A stretch of DNA of 64,000 nt from Thelonectria olida (lineage: Eukaryota > Ascomycota > Sordariomycetes > Hypocreales > Nectriaceae), in the NCBI GenBank assembly GCA_020736575.1, contig JAGPYM010000001.1, positions 2,852,001-2,916,000 on the forward strand. Reading direction: 5' to 3'. Position 1 is the first letter of the stretch, and every line of letters begins with the position of its first letter. The position numbers and the translations under genes were made by a program. The notes beneath the pieces were generated by a model. It worked only from the letters and a program-made list of their open reading frames with translations, ran no database searches and had not been told where the DNA came from. This document shows positions 42,393-54,582 of the stretch, in pieces.

Positions 42393-42418
42393 AAAAAAAA
42401 AAAAAAAAAAAAAAAAAA
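42393..42418. repeat. 26-nt poly(A) run
   Basis: An uninterrupted run of 26 A on the plus strand (poly-T on the strand of MDM12 and FAB1), about 235 bp upstream of the MDM12 ATG. The length is prone to slippage, so the exact number may be a sequencing artefact. Confidence 0.9.
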
Positions 42419-42592
42419 CCGTGTCATAAGGGTATCTAGCGTCTACATTGTTTGCCTTCATCTTGATGCTGCATAGAAATAAACCCATCCCTCTCTTGTA
42501 ATGAATGGTGGTGTTCACTTCGGTACCTAATAATGCCGCTCATGCCTCATGCCTATGCCCTTGCTCAAGTTCCCAGTTCCAACAAGCAAACC

Positions 42593-42609
42593 AAAAAAAA
42601 AAAAAAAAA
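42593..42609. repeat. 17-nt poly(A) run
   Basis: A second uninterrupted A run, 174 bp to the right of the first, within the FAB1 3' flank. Confidence 0.9.
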
Positions 42610-42696
42610 GCCATGATTTTGTTTATACCAGAAGGAACTGTGTGTACCTTTAGGTCGTTCGTGTCATATCGTACTTTACGGAAAGAAATGCTCTCA

Positions 42697-45600
42697 TCAT
42701 TGTAACATCTCGGGCTCCTCGAACCTAGCACGCCCATAGTAATGGGGATACTGAGGATTATTAAAGAGATGCCAGCAGTTAGGCGCTTGCAAGATGTATC
42801 TAACAGTTCACATGTCAATAAGAAATGCCGTGGAAGGGCAGAAAGGACGATACGTACCGTGCCATTGCTTCTCGGAAGCGCGACTTGTACTCCTTTGGAG
42901 TTGTCACAGTAGGTCGATTGCGACCTCCGCCTGCAAACCCACGATCCTTGATCCAGCTCTCCAGCTTCTTGTCCCAAGTGTAGGTGCGAATGCAGTCGAT
43001 GATCCCCACAACCAGTTCCTTCCGTGCCTCGTCCACGGCGATCATGAGTGAGTAGTCCATAACGTTTTGTCTGGCCAAGAACAGAGTGTCGTTCCAGACA
43101 GAGGCCCTGAGAAGCTTCTTCGAATGCTCACGCGCAAACAGCGGGGACTCGTAGATGTACTCAACCATGTTCTCATCCAAGAGCACCTCGTTTTGCTCCC
43201 CGGTTGACTGAATCTTGCGGTTGCGCATCGATCCCTTGAGATCGAAGATTCTCGATGCTGAGCGGTCGTAGAAGAGGTTTTCCGTCACCAAGAGGTCCAG
43301 CTTGATGTCAGTTCCGGTGACGGGGTTCTTGATAAACACTTGAAAGAAGCCGAGCATCTTGGCAATTACCGAAGGCAAGTCGTGGAACAGAGCTTCAGCC
43401 ATAATGTTGAAGTAGCCCGGTGCAAATCGGAGGAAGGCCGATGTTTCGATGGGTGAGAGGGACTGGATCATGTTAGATACTAGGTTCTATTACATGTACG
43501 AATTCATGGGATCTTACCTTCAACACAAGGCGATCATCAAGCGTCTTCAAAAAGACAGACTTGGTCTTGCCGCCTTTTGAGTCCCACTTAAGACACCGAG
43601 AAAGAGATTCGATTATGCGCTCTCCCACGCCGCATTTCCTCCTGAGAGCATCGAACTGCTCCGCGTAGAAGATCTTGCAAGTCATCGTCGCTGAACCTTC
43701 ACGGAACTGGTATTTGAGATGTGTCCCAGTGACTCGAAGCAAGCTCTTCTCCAGCTCCGACTCATTCGCCATCCAGTCTGCTGCACTGTCTGACGTGGGG
43801 AAAGACTTGCCTTCTGTGTCACCGCCACTCTCCGACTCACGCTGCATGAGCTCCTGAGCTTCGCGTCGAATATTGCCCAATTTCCCTTGGTAGTCTTCGC
43901 TGCTGAGGGCGAGAGCGATTACAGAGCTGGGTTCATCCTCACGGACAATGATGTCCGAGTCCACGAAAATGTGGTCAGTCGGATTGACGGGGTAGTCGAG
44001 CTGCGTCCACCCACTCGCTGAACGCTCTGCCCAGAAGTTGGTCAGGTACTTCATCAAGCTCATCTTCTGGTGCTTCTCGAGAGGGGCATCCGACCCTGGC
44101 TCGAGGGAAACGGCAATGTCCTTGATGTCAGTGAGGTATTCATCTGTAACCGAATGCTCCACATCGCTACCTCCACCCTCATCATCAGAGAACCCTTGAC
44201 TCGTGGCGGCGGTTGTGGTCTCGTCATTATCGTTCTTCTCCCCCTTCGGCTGTTGCTGCTCCGGCGGGAAACTCGGCTCAATAGGCGTTGGTGGCTCCGT
44301 TGGAGGTTCCGTCTTGGGCGCCTCAGACTGACGAGACGTGATGCTCGTTGATCTTTGCTTGCTCTCACGTTCTGCAACACTTTCAGCAGGTGGAGATGGT
44401 TCCTCGAAGGCGTCGTTCACGTCATCGTACACCTCCACAATGGCTTTAGTTGTAGTCCTTGCAAGCATGGCTCGTGGCTGGCGCATGCTCGCTGCGCGTT
44501 TCTTCCTGTCTCGAATGCGTTCCTTCTCGAACTCCCGACTGAGCTGTTCAAAATGCCTTGCCAAGGTCGAAACCTTGGACTCTCGTTTCTTGTGGATAAA
44601 TCGAGGGATGCCTGACGCAGTTGCTTTCCCACGGTTCTTCAAGGCGCCGAGGTTGAGGCGATCAGAAAGTTTCTTATCCCCTCTGATCGAGCCTTCAGTT
44701 GCTAGCTCGGGGCTTATGCTTTCTGGAGGGTTCGTCTTAGATTCCTTGATGCCAAAGTTCTTTCCAATCCCCGACTGAGTTCTAGGCAACGTTCGGACCG
44801 GATGTGAGATGGCCCGTACCATCGGAGGTGAGACCGCCTGGCCAGATTTGCGGTACGGTACACCATCAGCGGACGCAGGGGGTGTTCCAACTGGCTCTGG
44901 GGAGTGAACCGTCTGAATGCCTTGCTCACGACGCATCTGGTCGACCCTCTCAGTCAACGTTTGACTTGGAACTGGCAAAGACGAAGGTGGCAAAGAAGGG
45001 AGTTCGTTGGCAGGAGCCGGTGATAGTGGTTGATCTGATGGAAGAACCTCTTGTGGGGTTGTAGAAGGTGGTGACTGATCCTTCGCTTGAGGCTGAGGCT
45101 TCTCAGGCTTGTTTGCGATATCCGCCGTTGGGTGGGCGAGATCGAGATGCTCTACTTTCTCAATGACATTCTCAGGCGAAGTCTCGGCCTTCCCATCCTC
45201 CACCGTCGCATCTTTGTCCTCGACAGCTCGTGCTGAAGCTACACTGGCTTCCATACTATTGTCCGTGTAGTCAGTTGGCTGCGTGCTCTTTTCCTCTGCC
45301 TCTGTGAAAGTCTGAGACGGTCTTTCTTCGCTGTCAACAGTGGATGGCGTTCCCTCATTTGACGCAAGAGATTCCTTGGACTCATTATCCGTGAACATCT
45401 TCTTGAGTTGCATGATGGTCAACTGACGCATATCCTTGTCGCCTAGGAAGTCTGCCTCGAACTTGGCAAAGGCTTGATCCCATTCCCCAGCCTTCTCGAG
45501 CATTTCTCGGACGATGCTGTTGAAAGGTACTACTTCGTAGTACTTGGAGTTCATGTAAATGTCTTGCAACCTTCGCACTATGACAGGCTGATCCTCCTTG

Positions 45601-48600
45601 GCTTTTGCCATCAAACGCTCAACCTCTACCTTGCAGAGCTCGGCTTTCTCGGGCAGAACGCTGTCGATCCTGATGCTCATAAGCCTGGACTTGACAGAAG
45701 CCATGAATTTGCCCCAACGCTCCTCCATCTTGGTGTAGATTTCATTCTTGAGCTTTAGGTCATTGGCAACCTTCCAGGTGATTCTAGCTCGAGGGACGAC
45801 AATCTCGAGGAGGTCAATGGGGTCCCAGTGAATTCGTATGCGCGCATCCGAGAGACTGAAGTACCGAACATGATCACGGCGGTGGTCATGAGAACACTCG
45901 TGGGTGTCTTTCGTGCGCAGCCCACGACTCCAGAAGAGGAGCTCAAGATACTTACCGAAAGAGTATTTGAACGTGCTCTCGGACATGGGTTTCTCCCGAG
46001 TATCTTTCTTACACACCTTGCAGTACGTCCACATCGTGATACCATCGCCAAGGTCGGGGTCTCGGGGAGGGGGGTTGACCACATGCTCTACAAAGACAGT
46101 GACTCTTGACTGATCATGGACATAGGTTGAGTGGTGCTCGACCATCTTACGCTCGCAGCCATTGGACGTGCAGACTTTGCCCATGTTATATGCCAGGACC
46201 TCAATGTACTGCCCCAATGTGCAATCTGCGTCCATGCCAGTGTCAATGTGTTGTTCGTCGTAGAAGTTGATGGCGACCAAAGTCGGTTCGGTGCAAGGAA
46301 TTTTGGTCTCGGTGCAGATGACTGAGTAGAGAACAACGATATTTTGGTGAGAGTAGGGATCGAAGAGATCCAGATTTCCCTGAATGTAAGTCTCCCACTG
46401 GCGCGTTTGAGTTCTGTAGTTGTAGAGCGCCTTGTCATATTCCGCATCGTGAACTGCATGAAGAATTTCCATGATCTGTCTTGGTGCCTTCTGGCCAATC
46501 TCGTCAACCATTTCCGGCTTGATGAGTTGAAATCGCTGAGGTCCAGCCTTCTCCGGATCCTCTCGCTCTTCGACTACATCATGATCCCGCAAGCGACGCA
46601 GATACAAAAGTCTTCTCTCCTGCTCACGCGCCTTCATCAAAAGATATGGCTGTGTGAACTTGACATAAGGTGAGGCAGAGAGGATCTTCGTCTCATACTT
46701 GGCCACCATATCACTGTAGTAGGTCGGCATGGGGACATCATCTGGAACCTGGCTGTCCTGTTCTTGCATGCCATGAGTGTGATTCTCATGAAGGGCAACC
46801 AGTTTTCCACGATCTTGCGTCTCCAATTCTGATTGGGACGCAGAGGCGGCGTCATCTGCCCCCCCAATGCTGGAACTATCCATGGTTGTCTGAGACGGTG
46901 GCTCGCTTTCTCCAGGGGCATGGTTAATGACCACCGAAGGTCCGTCTCTTGACACCTCAACGCTATTGACACTCAATGACCTGATGCTTTCATTCAGAGC
47001 ATTCAGAGAACTTGTCATCGAATCGCCGCCCTCAGGCGCTTCGATAGACTCGTCTCTGAGAAGACTCGACTCAAGTTTGAGGTTATTGACAACATACACC
47101 ATGAACTCTACAATGTGCTTGATCTTGGCGAGTGTCATGTTGTTCGCACCTCGTAACGCAATCGTACAACCCAGCTCCGGGGTACAGCCAGACAAGAAGA
47201 TGTATGATTTTTTTCGGCCAGGGTAGTCGTTGTTGACAAACGTTCTTACTTCGAACAAGGAGGCTCGCCCGACTTGAACCGGCAAGGCCAACCTGTCGAG
47301 AGAAGATATGATTTCGGTCTCAGCACACCGAGCAACTGCCTCAATGACTGTGTGCTTAACATTGTAGGCAACTGAGATGTTTGCCTCGGAGAGATACTGG
47401 AGAGCCACGCCGGAAACACCCCTCTCGGCGAGAAGCACTTGTGGCCGGAGATTTGTGATTCGCTGAACAACAACCCTTAGGAACTCTTTCTCCTGCTCAA
47501 TGACTGGCTGCAAGCTCATAAAATGCTGTTGATGTCTTTGATATTCGATTGGGAACGTAACCAGGACGATTCGCGGGTTCGTGATTCGCCGAGGCATGCT
47601 CTTGAGCGCCAAGTTTTTTGTAAACACGACCCCCGAGACATAGGATGTGTCGCCAGGCTTTCCACCAGGGATTCTCTTCAGTTTGACGTAATGTCTGATG
47701 TCCATGTCTTCTCCCTTAGCGACATCTGGATCCACATCATCCGTCGCACGCACGAGAACAGGCACAAGTGCCTTCAACCAGGCTGGTGGGTTGGAGATTT
47801 CTGCATCAACGAGGAGTTGGTGCAAGAGTTTGTCGACATGCCTCAAGCTGGATGCATTCAATTCAACTTTTGGATCTCTCTTGTGGTGGAAGGAATCGCT
47901 CTTGCCCACTATCTGAATCCCACTTTGATTGGGGGTGTCCATGGAAAAGAGCATCTCGGATGACGCCGAGAAGCCCTTATACACGCCCGACTTGGGCCTC
48001 GGAGAGGCGAGGTGATGGATGCTGCCGCTAACATTGCTAGTGTTACGTCGCCTTGGAGGTCGCCGATGCCCAAGTGCGCTTGAAGGGCCTGCCAGGTCAT
48101 CATAGCCTCCTCTGCTAGCGAAGCTCATGCCGCTGATGCTTTTTTCGCCTTGTCTGTGGCGATATTTCCTGCCAGCGTTGACAAAGGGTCCAAAGTCCGA
48201 CTTGTCGTTGTCGAAGCTCGCTGGTTGCAAGTCTCCTTGAGACATGGTCGCAAACAAGCTCATCTGTTCATCTTCACTCGACTCGTCTGACATGTAAGCG
48301 GCCAAATCAGGATCGATGATATTATCGTCGTGGAAGGCTGGAAATTTTGGCTTCTTGGCATTTTCGTCGTCAATACCTTGTCGGAAGGGGGCCCGGTCCT
48401 CAGGAGCAGGCTTGAAGCGCCCCAGAAAACCATGTTTCGAATGATGACGCCTGTGCCCAGCAGCTGAGAGAGGTCGGCCAGTCAGAGACTTGAGAGATCG
48501 CGATGAGCCAGGTCTGCTTAATTGGGGGCCATCGATCTCAAGCACAGCAGCAGTGCGGCTTTCTCCAAGACGACGTGTTGCCGGAATGGTCATCATTGGG

Positions 48601-50216
48601 GTTGAGACGGGTCGAGAATCCTCTGAGCCTTCAGATCCTATCCCAGATTCTGGCTCTCTGAACCTGGTTTGGCTAGCATTGCTTGGGGTCTTTGCATGGT
48701 TCGAGCCGAAAAATCTGGGCATGAATGACGGCTCATCACCAGAGTCATCAGAACCACTGCCGTCAAGGCGTCGGCTGATAACGTCCTGGCATCTCTTACA
48801 AACACGCAGAGAACCTTGGACACCGAATTTCTCACCAGAAATGACAGTGGTGCATTTGGAATCAAAGATACAACCACAAGTCCGGCAGTGATGCTTTCTT
48901 CGAAATGCGCTAAACGGGGCCTGACAGAGAAAGCACTCTTTGACAGTGTCATCTTTCATCCAGAACTCCTTGTTGAGGACTTGCTTACGCATTCTGTCGA
49001 GCCTGTCAAGCTGGGCATTGACTTGTTCCGATGCTTCCTCCTGGCTTACTGTTGTGCCAGGTATCCTGAGGCCTCCTGAGGGCATCGTTTGCGGTTGAGA
49101 GTCTCGCGAAAATGACTCATGGCACACGGAGTTGTGAGCAGATGTATTAACAGGGCTGGCTTCTGCCGCAGTTCCACGATCTAGAGAAGAATCTCTTGAT
49201 ATAGGACCTCCTCCGGGGGATCTTGACCGACTAATTCGATCAATAACGGCCGGTCTTCGTCGAACACTATCAGGAGACAAGAGAGAAGAAGCGACAGAGT
49301 TGCTGCGAAGTCCACGGGTTTGCAGCGAGGGAGGGACTGTGCGAGATGTTCCCTTGACTGGACTAGTTGGAACATCTACGCTTCCCTCGATGCTGGAAGT
49401 CTCTTCCCGTTTCGATCGAGGTGGCAATTTGCCTTCCTTCAGGTCATACAGATTGGCAGCAGACTCGGTTGTTACGAGGTGTGCTTGGAGATCAGCCCTG
49501 GTTATGCTCTTTCGACTGGATGCTTGTCCGCCAGTGTCCTCGGTGCGAATAGTACTGCGACTAGCGTCTCGATGCACAGTAACAGGAGCGATAGTGGGGT
49601 CTGCGGCTATGGAACTGGGCGCTTTGGGTGCTTGTTTTGACTTGCTCCCAGTCATTAGGCTGATGCTTGTAGATTTGGGTGGTGGAGGGGCCTGTGATCG
49701 GCCATCGGCAGTTCCAGCCGAGACAACCGATGGAGGGACATCGCTTGTGTGAGGCGATTGTGTAGTAATGGTGGATGCCGTGGCGGCGGTATCGGCTCGA
49801 CTAAGCGAACTGATCGATGCTTTCGAGACATGACCACTTATGGATGCCCTCTTGGAGTGCGCTTCCGACTTCTCTGTTGTATTGTCCTCGGTCTTAGATG
49901 AACCACCGGCACCAACCGCCTCCCGCAGCCGACTGTAGAGGCCGCTGAGGCCCTGATGAACCAAATCACCCGCCGCACCCCTACTCTCAGAGGCTGGGGC
50001 ACCACCTGGTGGAGGTGCGAAGTCGTTGAAAGTCGTCAGAGAGTCGCACTGGCTTGCCGAGGTGTGTATTTTGTCGAGGGTATGGGCGAGCTGCTCCTTG
50101 TCGGCGGTGGAGCTGACGGAGACAGAGTTGATAGAGTCGCGGCGAGTTCGGAGAGGAGAGCTTGCAGAGCCCGAGGCCCCGGAGCCGGATGCAATCTTGG
50201 ATGGATTGGTAGCCAT
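42697..50216 (-). CDS. FAB1: FAB1/PIKfyve phosphatidylinositol-3-phosphate 5-kinase
   Basis: Three exons (50216-43518, 43462-42858, 42799-42697) give 2468 residues; the two introns (55 and 58 nt) fall in the kinase domain. Domains: a Ser-rich N-terminus of about 420 residues; a FYVE finger at about 422-485 with RRKHHCRTCG and eight Cys/His ligands, binding PtdIns3P; a TCP-1/chaperonin-like domain around 830-1100 (ANISVAYNVKHTVIEAV) that binds the VAC14-FIG4 scaffold; a Cys/His-containing middle region; a long disordered stretch with coiled segments; and the C-terminal PIPK kinase (from about 2090), with IFDLKGSMRNRK, NVMDYSL and GIIDCIRTYTWDKKLE holding catalytic residues. It makes PtdIns(3,5)P2 on endosome and vacuole membranes. 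Size matches yeast Fab1 (2278). Confidence 0.96.
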
Positions 50217-51246
50217 GATTTTTTATTCTCGGAGGACGGTGGGAGGTTGGGTAGACCCCAAATTCGGGCTCGTGTTCGGTGTGTACGAAGTTGTAGTCGG
50301 TGATGGGTCGAGAATACAACCAGACAGTAAGCGCACAGCTCACAGCTTCGGAAGCCGTGTCCATGAACAGCCTGACTCGTTTATTATTTCAAAGCAAAGT
50401 CCGGTGGCCAGGAGCGTTCCTAGGCCAGAGGTGTAGACACCATGGTGGCGTCCGGGGATGCAGAAGGGCGGGCCAGGTTCGTCGTCACTGATATCAGGCC
50501 CCAGTACGAGGCGGCCGATCTTCAGGGTTCGCTGATCGCCGAGAAGGTGAGGACTGCTTGACCGGCTTGAGAAACAGAGAGAAGGAGGCAACGAGCGCCA
50601 AAGAAAACGGAATGAAAACAGCTGCCTGATGCGGTGCAGAGAGAAACGTGCAACCAACCGGGAATGTAGTTAGTCACAGTCAAGTCTGGTGAAGATCGCG
50701 ACCCAGGTTCAGCTTGGAGGCGGGAGAGTCACAGTTGAAGCCGAGCCCAGAGGCACAATGTCGTCAGACCCTGCCCAAAGAGAGCAGGACTAACTGGGCT
50801 GACGTTTTAGGTACCGAGCACAGGCCTGCCGCAGCCAATGATTTGAGGGGGAGATTCGGCCTATTCAGGGTACTGGGTACTTGCTCAGGATGCTGCACAG
50901 GCCATCGAAGGCAAGCCACCAAAGGAAATGGAACCAGCGAGTCCAAAAAAAGACCCCGCAGAAACGGGGACGCGACTGCCGTTCAGGTGACGCGCCCTTG
51001 CCAATTGCCAGGCTCAAAAAATATATCCAAACGACGACGGACGACAGACGATCCCCAGGCATTGTTCCACGTTGAGCTCAACTGTCACCACCATAACACG
51101 GCTGTCAGTCGATCCTTCTACTCTCGGTTTGCTCACCACTGGCTCCCCCCAACGACACATCTCCTCCATCCTTCGGGACGTGGGCGTGACCGAAGCCGAT
51201 GCATCTCGCCACTGGTGTCACATGGCTTTGCCCATAGTTCACCCAG
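50217..51246. other. 1-kb divergent region (FAB1 / unrecognised gene)
   Basis: No supported gene. Several ATG-started short frames (for example 50881-51075) lie upstream of the right-hand gene on its strand and could be uORFs if the leader is long. The left part is the FAB1 promoter. Confidence 0.4.
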
Positions 51247-53130
51247 ATGTCGCCCGTTTCATCTCCTAAGAGCGGCTTTCGCGAACTTCTCTCGAGGCGG
51301 AACCTCGCCAGTATTCCAAAAGATCAACAAGCGCTTCTTGAATGTCCAAATTCGTGGGCTGTTGAGCTTAAGAACACGCCTCATGGACTATCCAACCTCC
51401 CTGCCCACGTTTGCCAGACGACAAAGGAAGCCTATATCGCGAGGGCGTCAGTAACGCAAGAGACTCAATTTCGGTCGTCGATACGTTCAAGCCCCAAGGG
51501 CAGCAGTCCTGCCGTTTCAAAAAACGGTCCCACTCACAACCACTTCCCGCAGACTCAAAATGGTGACAGAAGCAGCCCACCATCGTCTTCCCCAGAGAGG
51601 CCAATATCATGGGCATCCTCGCCAGAGCGCCCTCTCCCGCCGCAGATGGCTGTAGAGTCCTCGATCGTCCGCGAAACACCAAAGGCGCCTATGGGCCCTC
51701 CTCCGCGCCCTGCTGTTCTCTCCAGTTTCCCCTCCTCCGATGGACCTGAGGAGGATCTCGAGATGGAACTTCCCCAAGCCCAAACTCACCAGGATGCTCC
51801 CGTCAACCGCGCAGCGGCCCGTCTTCAAGCAACAGTCGCCTCGCCAATTCCATCTGGGGACCGAAACATGGATACCCCGCCATGCGCACAACCCAGCCAT
51901 CCCACGCCGCCAGTGATTCCAAACACTGCTGATGCCCAACAGCCAGATTCACCCACCGCACAGCATGCTCCTCCACCTGAACAGCGCCGTGAACGACGAA
52001 TGAAAGCCATTCACTTTGGCGATAGAACCCCAAAAAAAAATCAGTATGGGAAGAGCCGCCTCGCCCCAACAAAGACGTTTGCTCATATTCCAAGCTCCAT
52101 TTCAACATCACCGTCCTCTGTTATACCTGCCACTTTCGACGAACCCAGAACTCCTGGTTTTGTTCTGCAATCGGTCGAAAACACCAAGGACCTTGATATG
52201 AATGATCAAAATGACACAGCTGAAGACAACGACATAGAAGCTATCGTTGAAGAATCGCAGACCCAGGCCCCGGTGCCCAAATCTCGTCACTCCCAGCAGG
52301 CCGCACAAGACATCCACCAGTCTCTCGCCAAAATCTTGGTCGGAGATGCCCAGCCATATGGTGTCTTCAAAACGACTTATCCAGATTATGAGGAGAGGTG
52401 CAAAGGCAGTCTGCTCGATTTTGTCAAAGCATGTTACATACTCGATTACCTTCAGAAGAGAAGGGGCCTTCGAGAGTGCCTCTACGACGACTTCATTCGC
52501 GCGATTCCAGCCTATTTTAGCTATGTTGGCAATGCCGGGTCAGGGCAAGAAGCACTCCTGGCCATAGAATGGTTCAACAACTTGTCAGGCCCGCCCACTT
52601 TTGACCGTATGGTGATAACTCGAGAGAATATTGGCTATGTCCTTGGGTGCTATGCAAACGAGGTCGCAAATCTCCGTCAAATGATAACTCGGACCGCAGA
52701 AGAAGAGGGCACCAAAGATTTACCAAGCGTTGCCGATCTCAGCGAAGAGTCAGAGGACGAAGTTGTTGAAGGGCCACCAACAACTGTACACATCGATGGC
52801 GCGATGGAAATTGACGCGAATGAGCCAGTGCGTCAGCCCAGTTCAACGCCACCATTAAGGAGTGTATCAAGACCACACCTGACTCAGGCTCCTCCGCCAT
52901 CCTCACCGGCGTTGAGTTCCACGGCGTTACCATCAACATTCGCAACCCCCGATGCTAGAAAACGGCCTCGGACGTCACAGTATTTGGCAAGGCTGGCCGC
53001 AAATGCCAAATCCAACGCCACGCCCCGACGACGAACTGCCGATCAACGTGCGAAACTGCGGGAACATTTTTTGAAGCGGAAGTCGGTAGAGGCTCAAGGA
53101 GTAAGGAGCAACAGCAAACCTGGGCGGTGA
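51247..53130 (+). CDS. unrecognised, mostly disordered protein with one globular C-terminal region
   Basis: One frame gives 627 residues from an ATG at 51247; other ATGs upstream are out of frame or stop at once. An upstream exon is possible because the first residues (MSPVSSPKSGFRELLSRRN) begin abruptly. Residues 1-350 are disordered and rich in Ser/Thr-Pro, with a duplicated SSPERP element near 113-128. Residues about 355-480 look globular: YPDYEERCKGSLLDFVKACYI, LYDDFIRAIPAYFSYV and an EWFNN element are dense in aromatic and hydrophobic residues. After an acidic patch the tail is basic (RKRPRTSQ, TPRRRTADQRAKLREHF), suggesting nuclear or DNA-bound location. I do not recognise the family and assign no function. 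It is divergent from FAB1. Confidence 0.8.
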   Translation: MSPVSSPKSGFRELLSRRNLASIPKDQQALLECPNSWAVELKNTPHGLSNLPAHVCQTTKEAYIARASVTQETQFRSSIRSSPKGSSPAVSKNGPTHNHFPQTQNGDRSSPPSSSPERPISWASSPERPLPPQMAVESSIVRETPKAPMGPPPRPAVLSSFPSSDGPEEDLEMELPQAQTHQDAPVNRAAARLQATVASPIPSGDRNMDTPPCAQPSHPTPPVIPNTADAQQPDSPTAQHAPPPEQRRERRMKAIHFGDRTPKKNQYGKSRLAPTKTFAHIPSSISTSPSSVIPATFDEPRTPGFVLQSVENTKDLDMNDQNDTAEDNDIEAIVEESQTQAPVPKSRHSQQAAQDIHQSLAKILVGDAQPYGVFKTTYPDYEERCKGSLLDFVKACYILDYLQKRRGLRECLYDDFIRAIPAYFSYVGNAGSGQEALLAIEWFNNLSGPPTFDRMVITRENIGYVLGCYANEVANLRQMITRTAEEEGTKDLPSVADLSEESEDEVVEGPPTTVHIDGAMEIDANEPVRQPSSTPPLRSVSRPHLTQAPPPSSPALSSTALPSTFATPDARKRPRTSQYLARLAANAKSNATPRRRTADQRAKLREHFLKRKSVEAQGVRSNSKPGR

Positions 53131-53943
53131 TTCGGTATGGCAATCATAAAAGATCGGGTTCTTTGGGCGTTTATGATTATCATTTCCCTCCTTTAGGCGT
53201 TTCGTGCGAGGTCGGGGAGTTAAAGCCATTTGATACCCGGTATAGGAGCTTTGCATTTTTGGAATGTAGAAAAGGTTTCGGGTTTGGTGCAAGGGAATGT
53301 GATTGCCATGGTTTGCATGGGCATGTCGAGGGATGAGGGGAATCAAAAATCCTGTTTGATCGTTAGAGCAATCCAGAAATCAATCAGACCTGAGTTGAGC
53401 TATCGGAAAGACTCATATATTTCTGCGTGGGCAAAGTTGTCTATACTAACTAGGCAAACTAGGTTAACGGGCTGAACTGACTGGCTCACATCTTTGTTGC
53501 CCTCCAAAAGAGCCCCAATGCCAAGGGTACTCGAACACCTGATGTCTTCCATTGTTCTCCCCGAGGAGCGCGTGCCATTCTACGAAGTGCTGTCTGTGGT
53601 GATTGTTTTTTGGTTGTGTGAAGTGTCGCATTTTCGTCGACGTCGATTGTGTCAAATTAATTTCCCTCCGGTGCGTTGGCAACTGTGGCGCGATTCCTTC
53701 TGGTGCTGCTCTTTTCTTCTGCATCGCGACGTGGCGCTTTTTTGTCTTTTTTTGCCCATTTTTATGATTCCGTGACGAACTGTTTCGTTCTCTCGTCGTA
53801 TGTGGTTTAGTAACGTTTCCGGTTCCCGAGTTTCATTTGTCGTCGTTGCATAGGTATTTGCTTCATGAGGCCTCAGACCTCCAGGGCTTTTTGCGGCCTT
53901 GGTGAGGTGGAGGGTTTCGTTGCTGGGTAAAGACTAGTGTCGT
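53131..53943. other. spacer between convergent unrecognised gene and BolA gene
   Basis: About 800 bp of shared 3' flank. Open frames up to 123 codons overlap one another without protein character. I see nothing else. Confidence 0.4.
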
Positions 53944-54582
53944 TCACTCTTCGGGCTGGTCCTCCTGGGCCTGGGCCTCCTGGGCCCTCTTCTTCTCGGC
54001 CTGGCGATCCTCCTCATCGGGGGTCAGGGTGCGCAGTTGAAGGGCGTGGATGCCGTTCTCAGCGGCCATTTCGTCACGGAGCAGGGCATAGACCATGCGG
54101 TGGCGGGCGGGCTGCATCTTGGAGTTGAAGGCATCGGAGGTGATGACGAGACTGTGTATGAGGTGGTCAGCGGGGAGTACGGATTGAAGATGGTTGAGTG
54201 GCGTGAGGGATTGGCTATGGGGTCATGGGATGCGAATCGGCATTTGATGAATGGGGTGAGACGGGCATCGCAGTCCGTTGCCGGGATGATTCAGAGCTGT
54301 TCGGAAGACGTACCGGAAGTGGGTCTCCCTGGATGTGCTGCCAGCCATGGCCTTGTGATGGGCGTGCAGGTGGGAATCGTTGTAGATTTCCAGAGTCTGT
54401 GGGTTGAAGGCGGCCGTGATCTTTTTGGGCGTCCGTCAGTATTCGTATCCGGGAGGAAAACAAACAACATAATGAGTGAGACATACCTTGGCCCGAATAA
54501 GGTCCTCAACGGGTGTGTTGGAACTCATGGTGGAGAGCTGTCGTTGGACGCTCGAGAATCCGAGCGCGTATCGGCGAAACAT
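53944..54582 (-). CDS. BolA-like protein (BolA1 type), probably mitochondrial
   Basis: Three exons (54582-54487, 54420-54314, 54151-53944) give 136 residues; every junction is GT-AG and in frame. The first 18 residues (MFRRYALGFSSVQRQLST) form an Arg-rich, acid-free presequence; a second in-frame Met follows at 19. The BolA fold (PF01722) runs from about residue 24 to 113: ITAAFNPQTLEIYNDSHLHA, then RETHFRLVITSDAF, SKMQPARHRMVYALL and the closing GIHALQLRTLTP. The His of SHLHAHH and the C-terminal His (GIHAL) fit the [2Fe-2S] ligand positions shared with monothiol glutaredoxin in BolA-Grx pairs. The tail is Gln/Glu-rich. BOL1 and BOL3 relatives help mature mitochondrial Fe-S proteins. Length matches human BOLA1 (137). 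Confidence 0.92.

Larger units (their letters stand above)
42158..42696. other. MDM12 promoter / FAB1 3' flank, with two poly(A) runs
   Basis: About 540 bp between MDM12 (start) and FAB1 (stop), both on the minus strand. It has two homopolymer runs (listed separately) and no gene. Confidence 0.5.
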
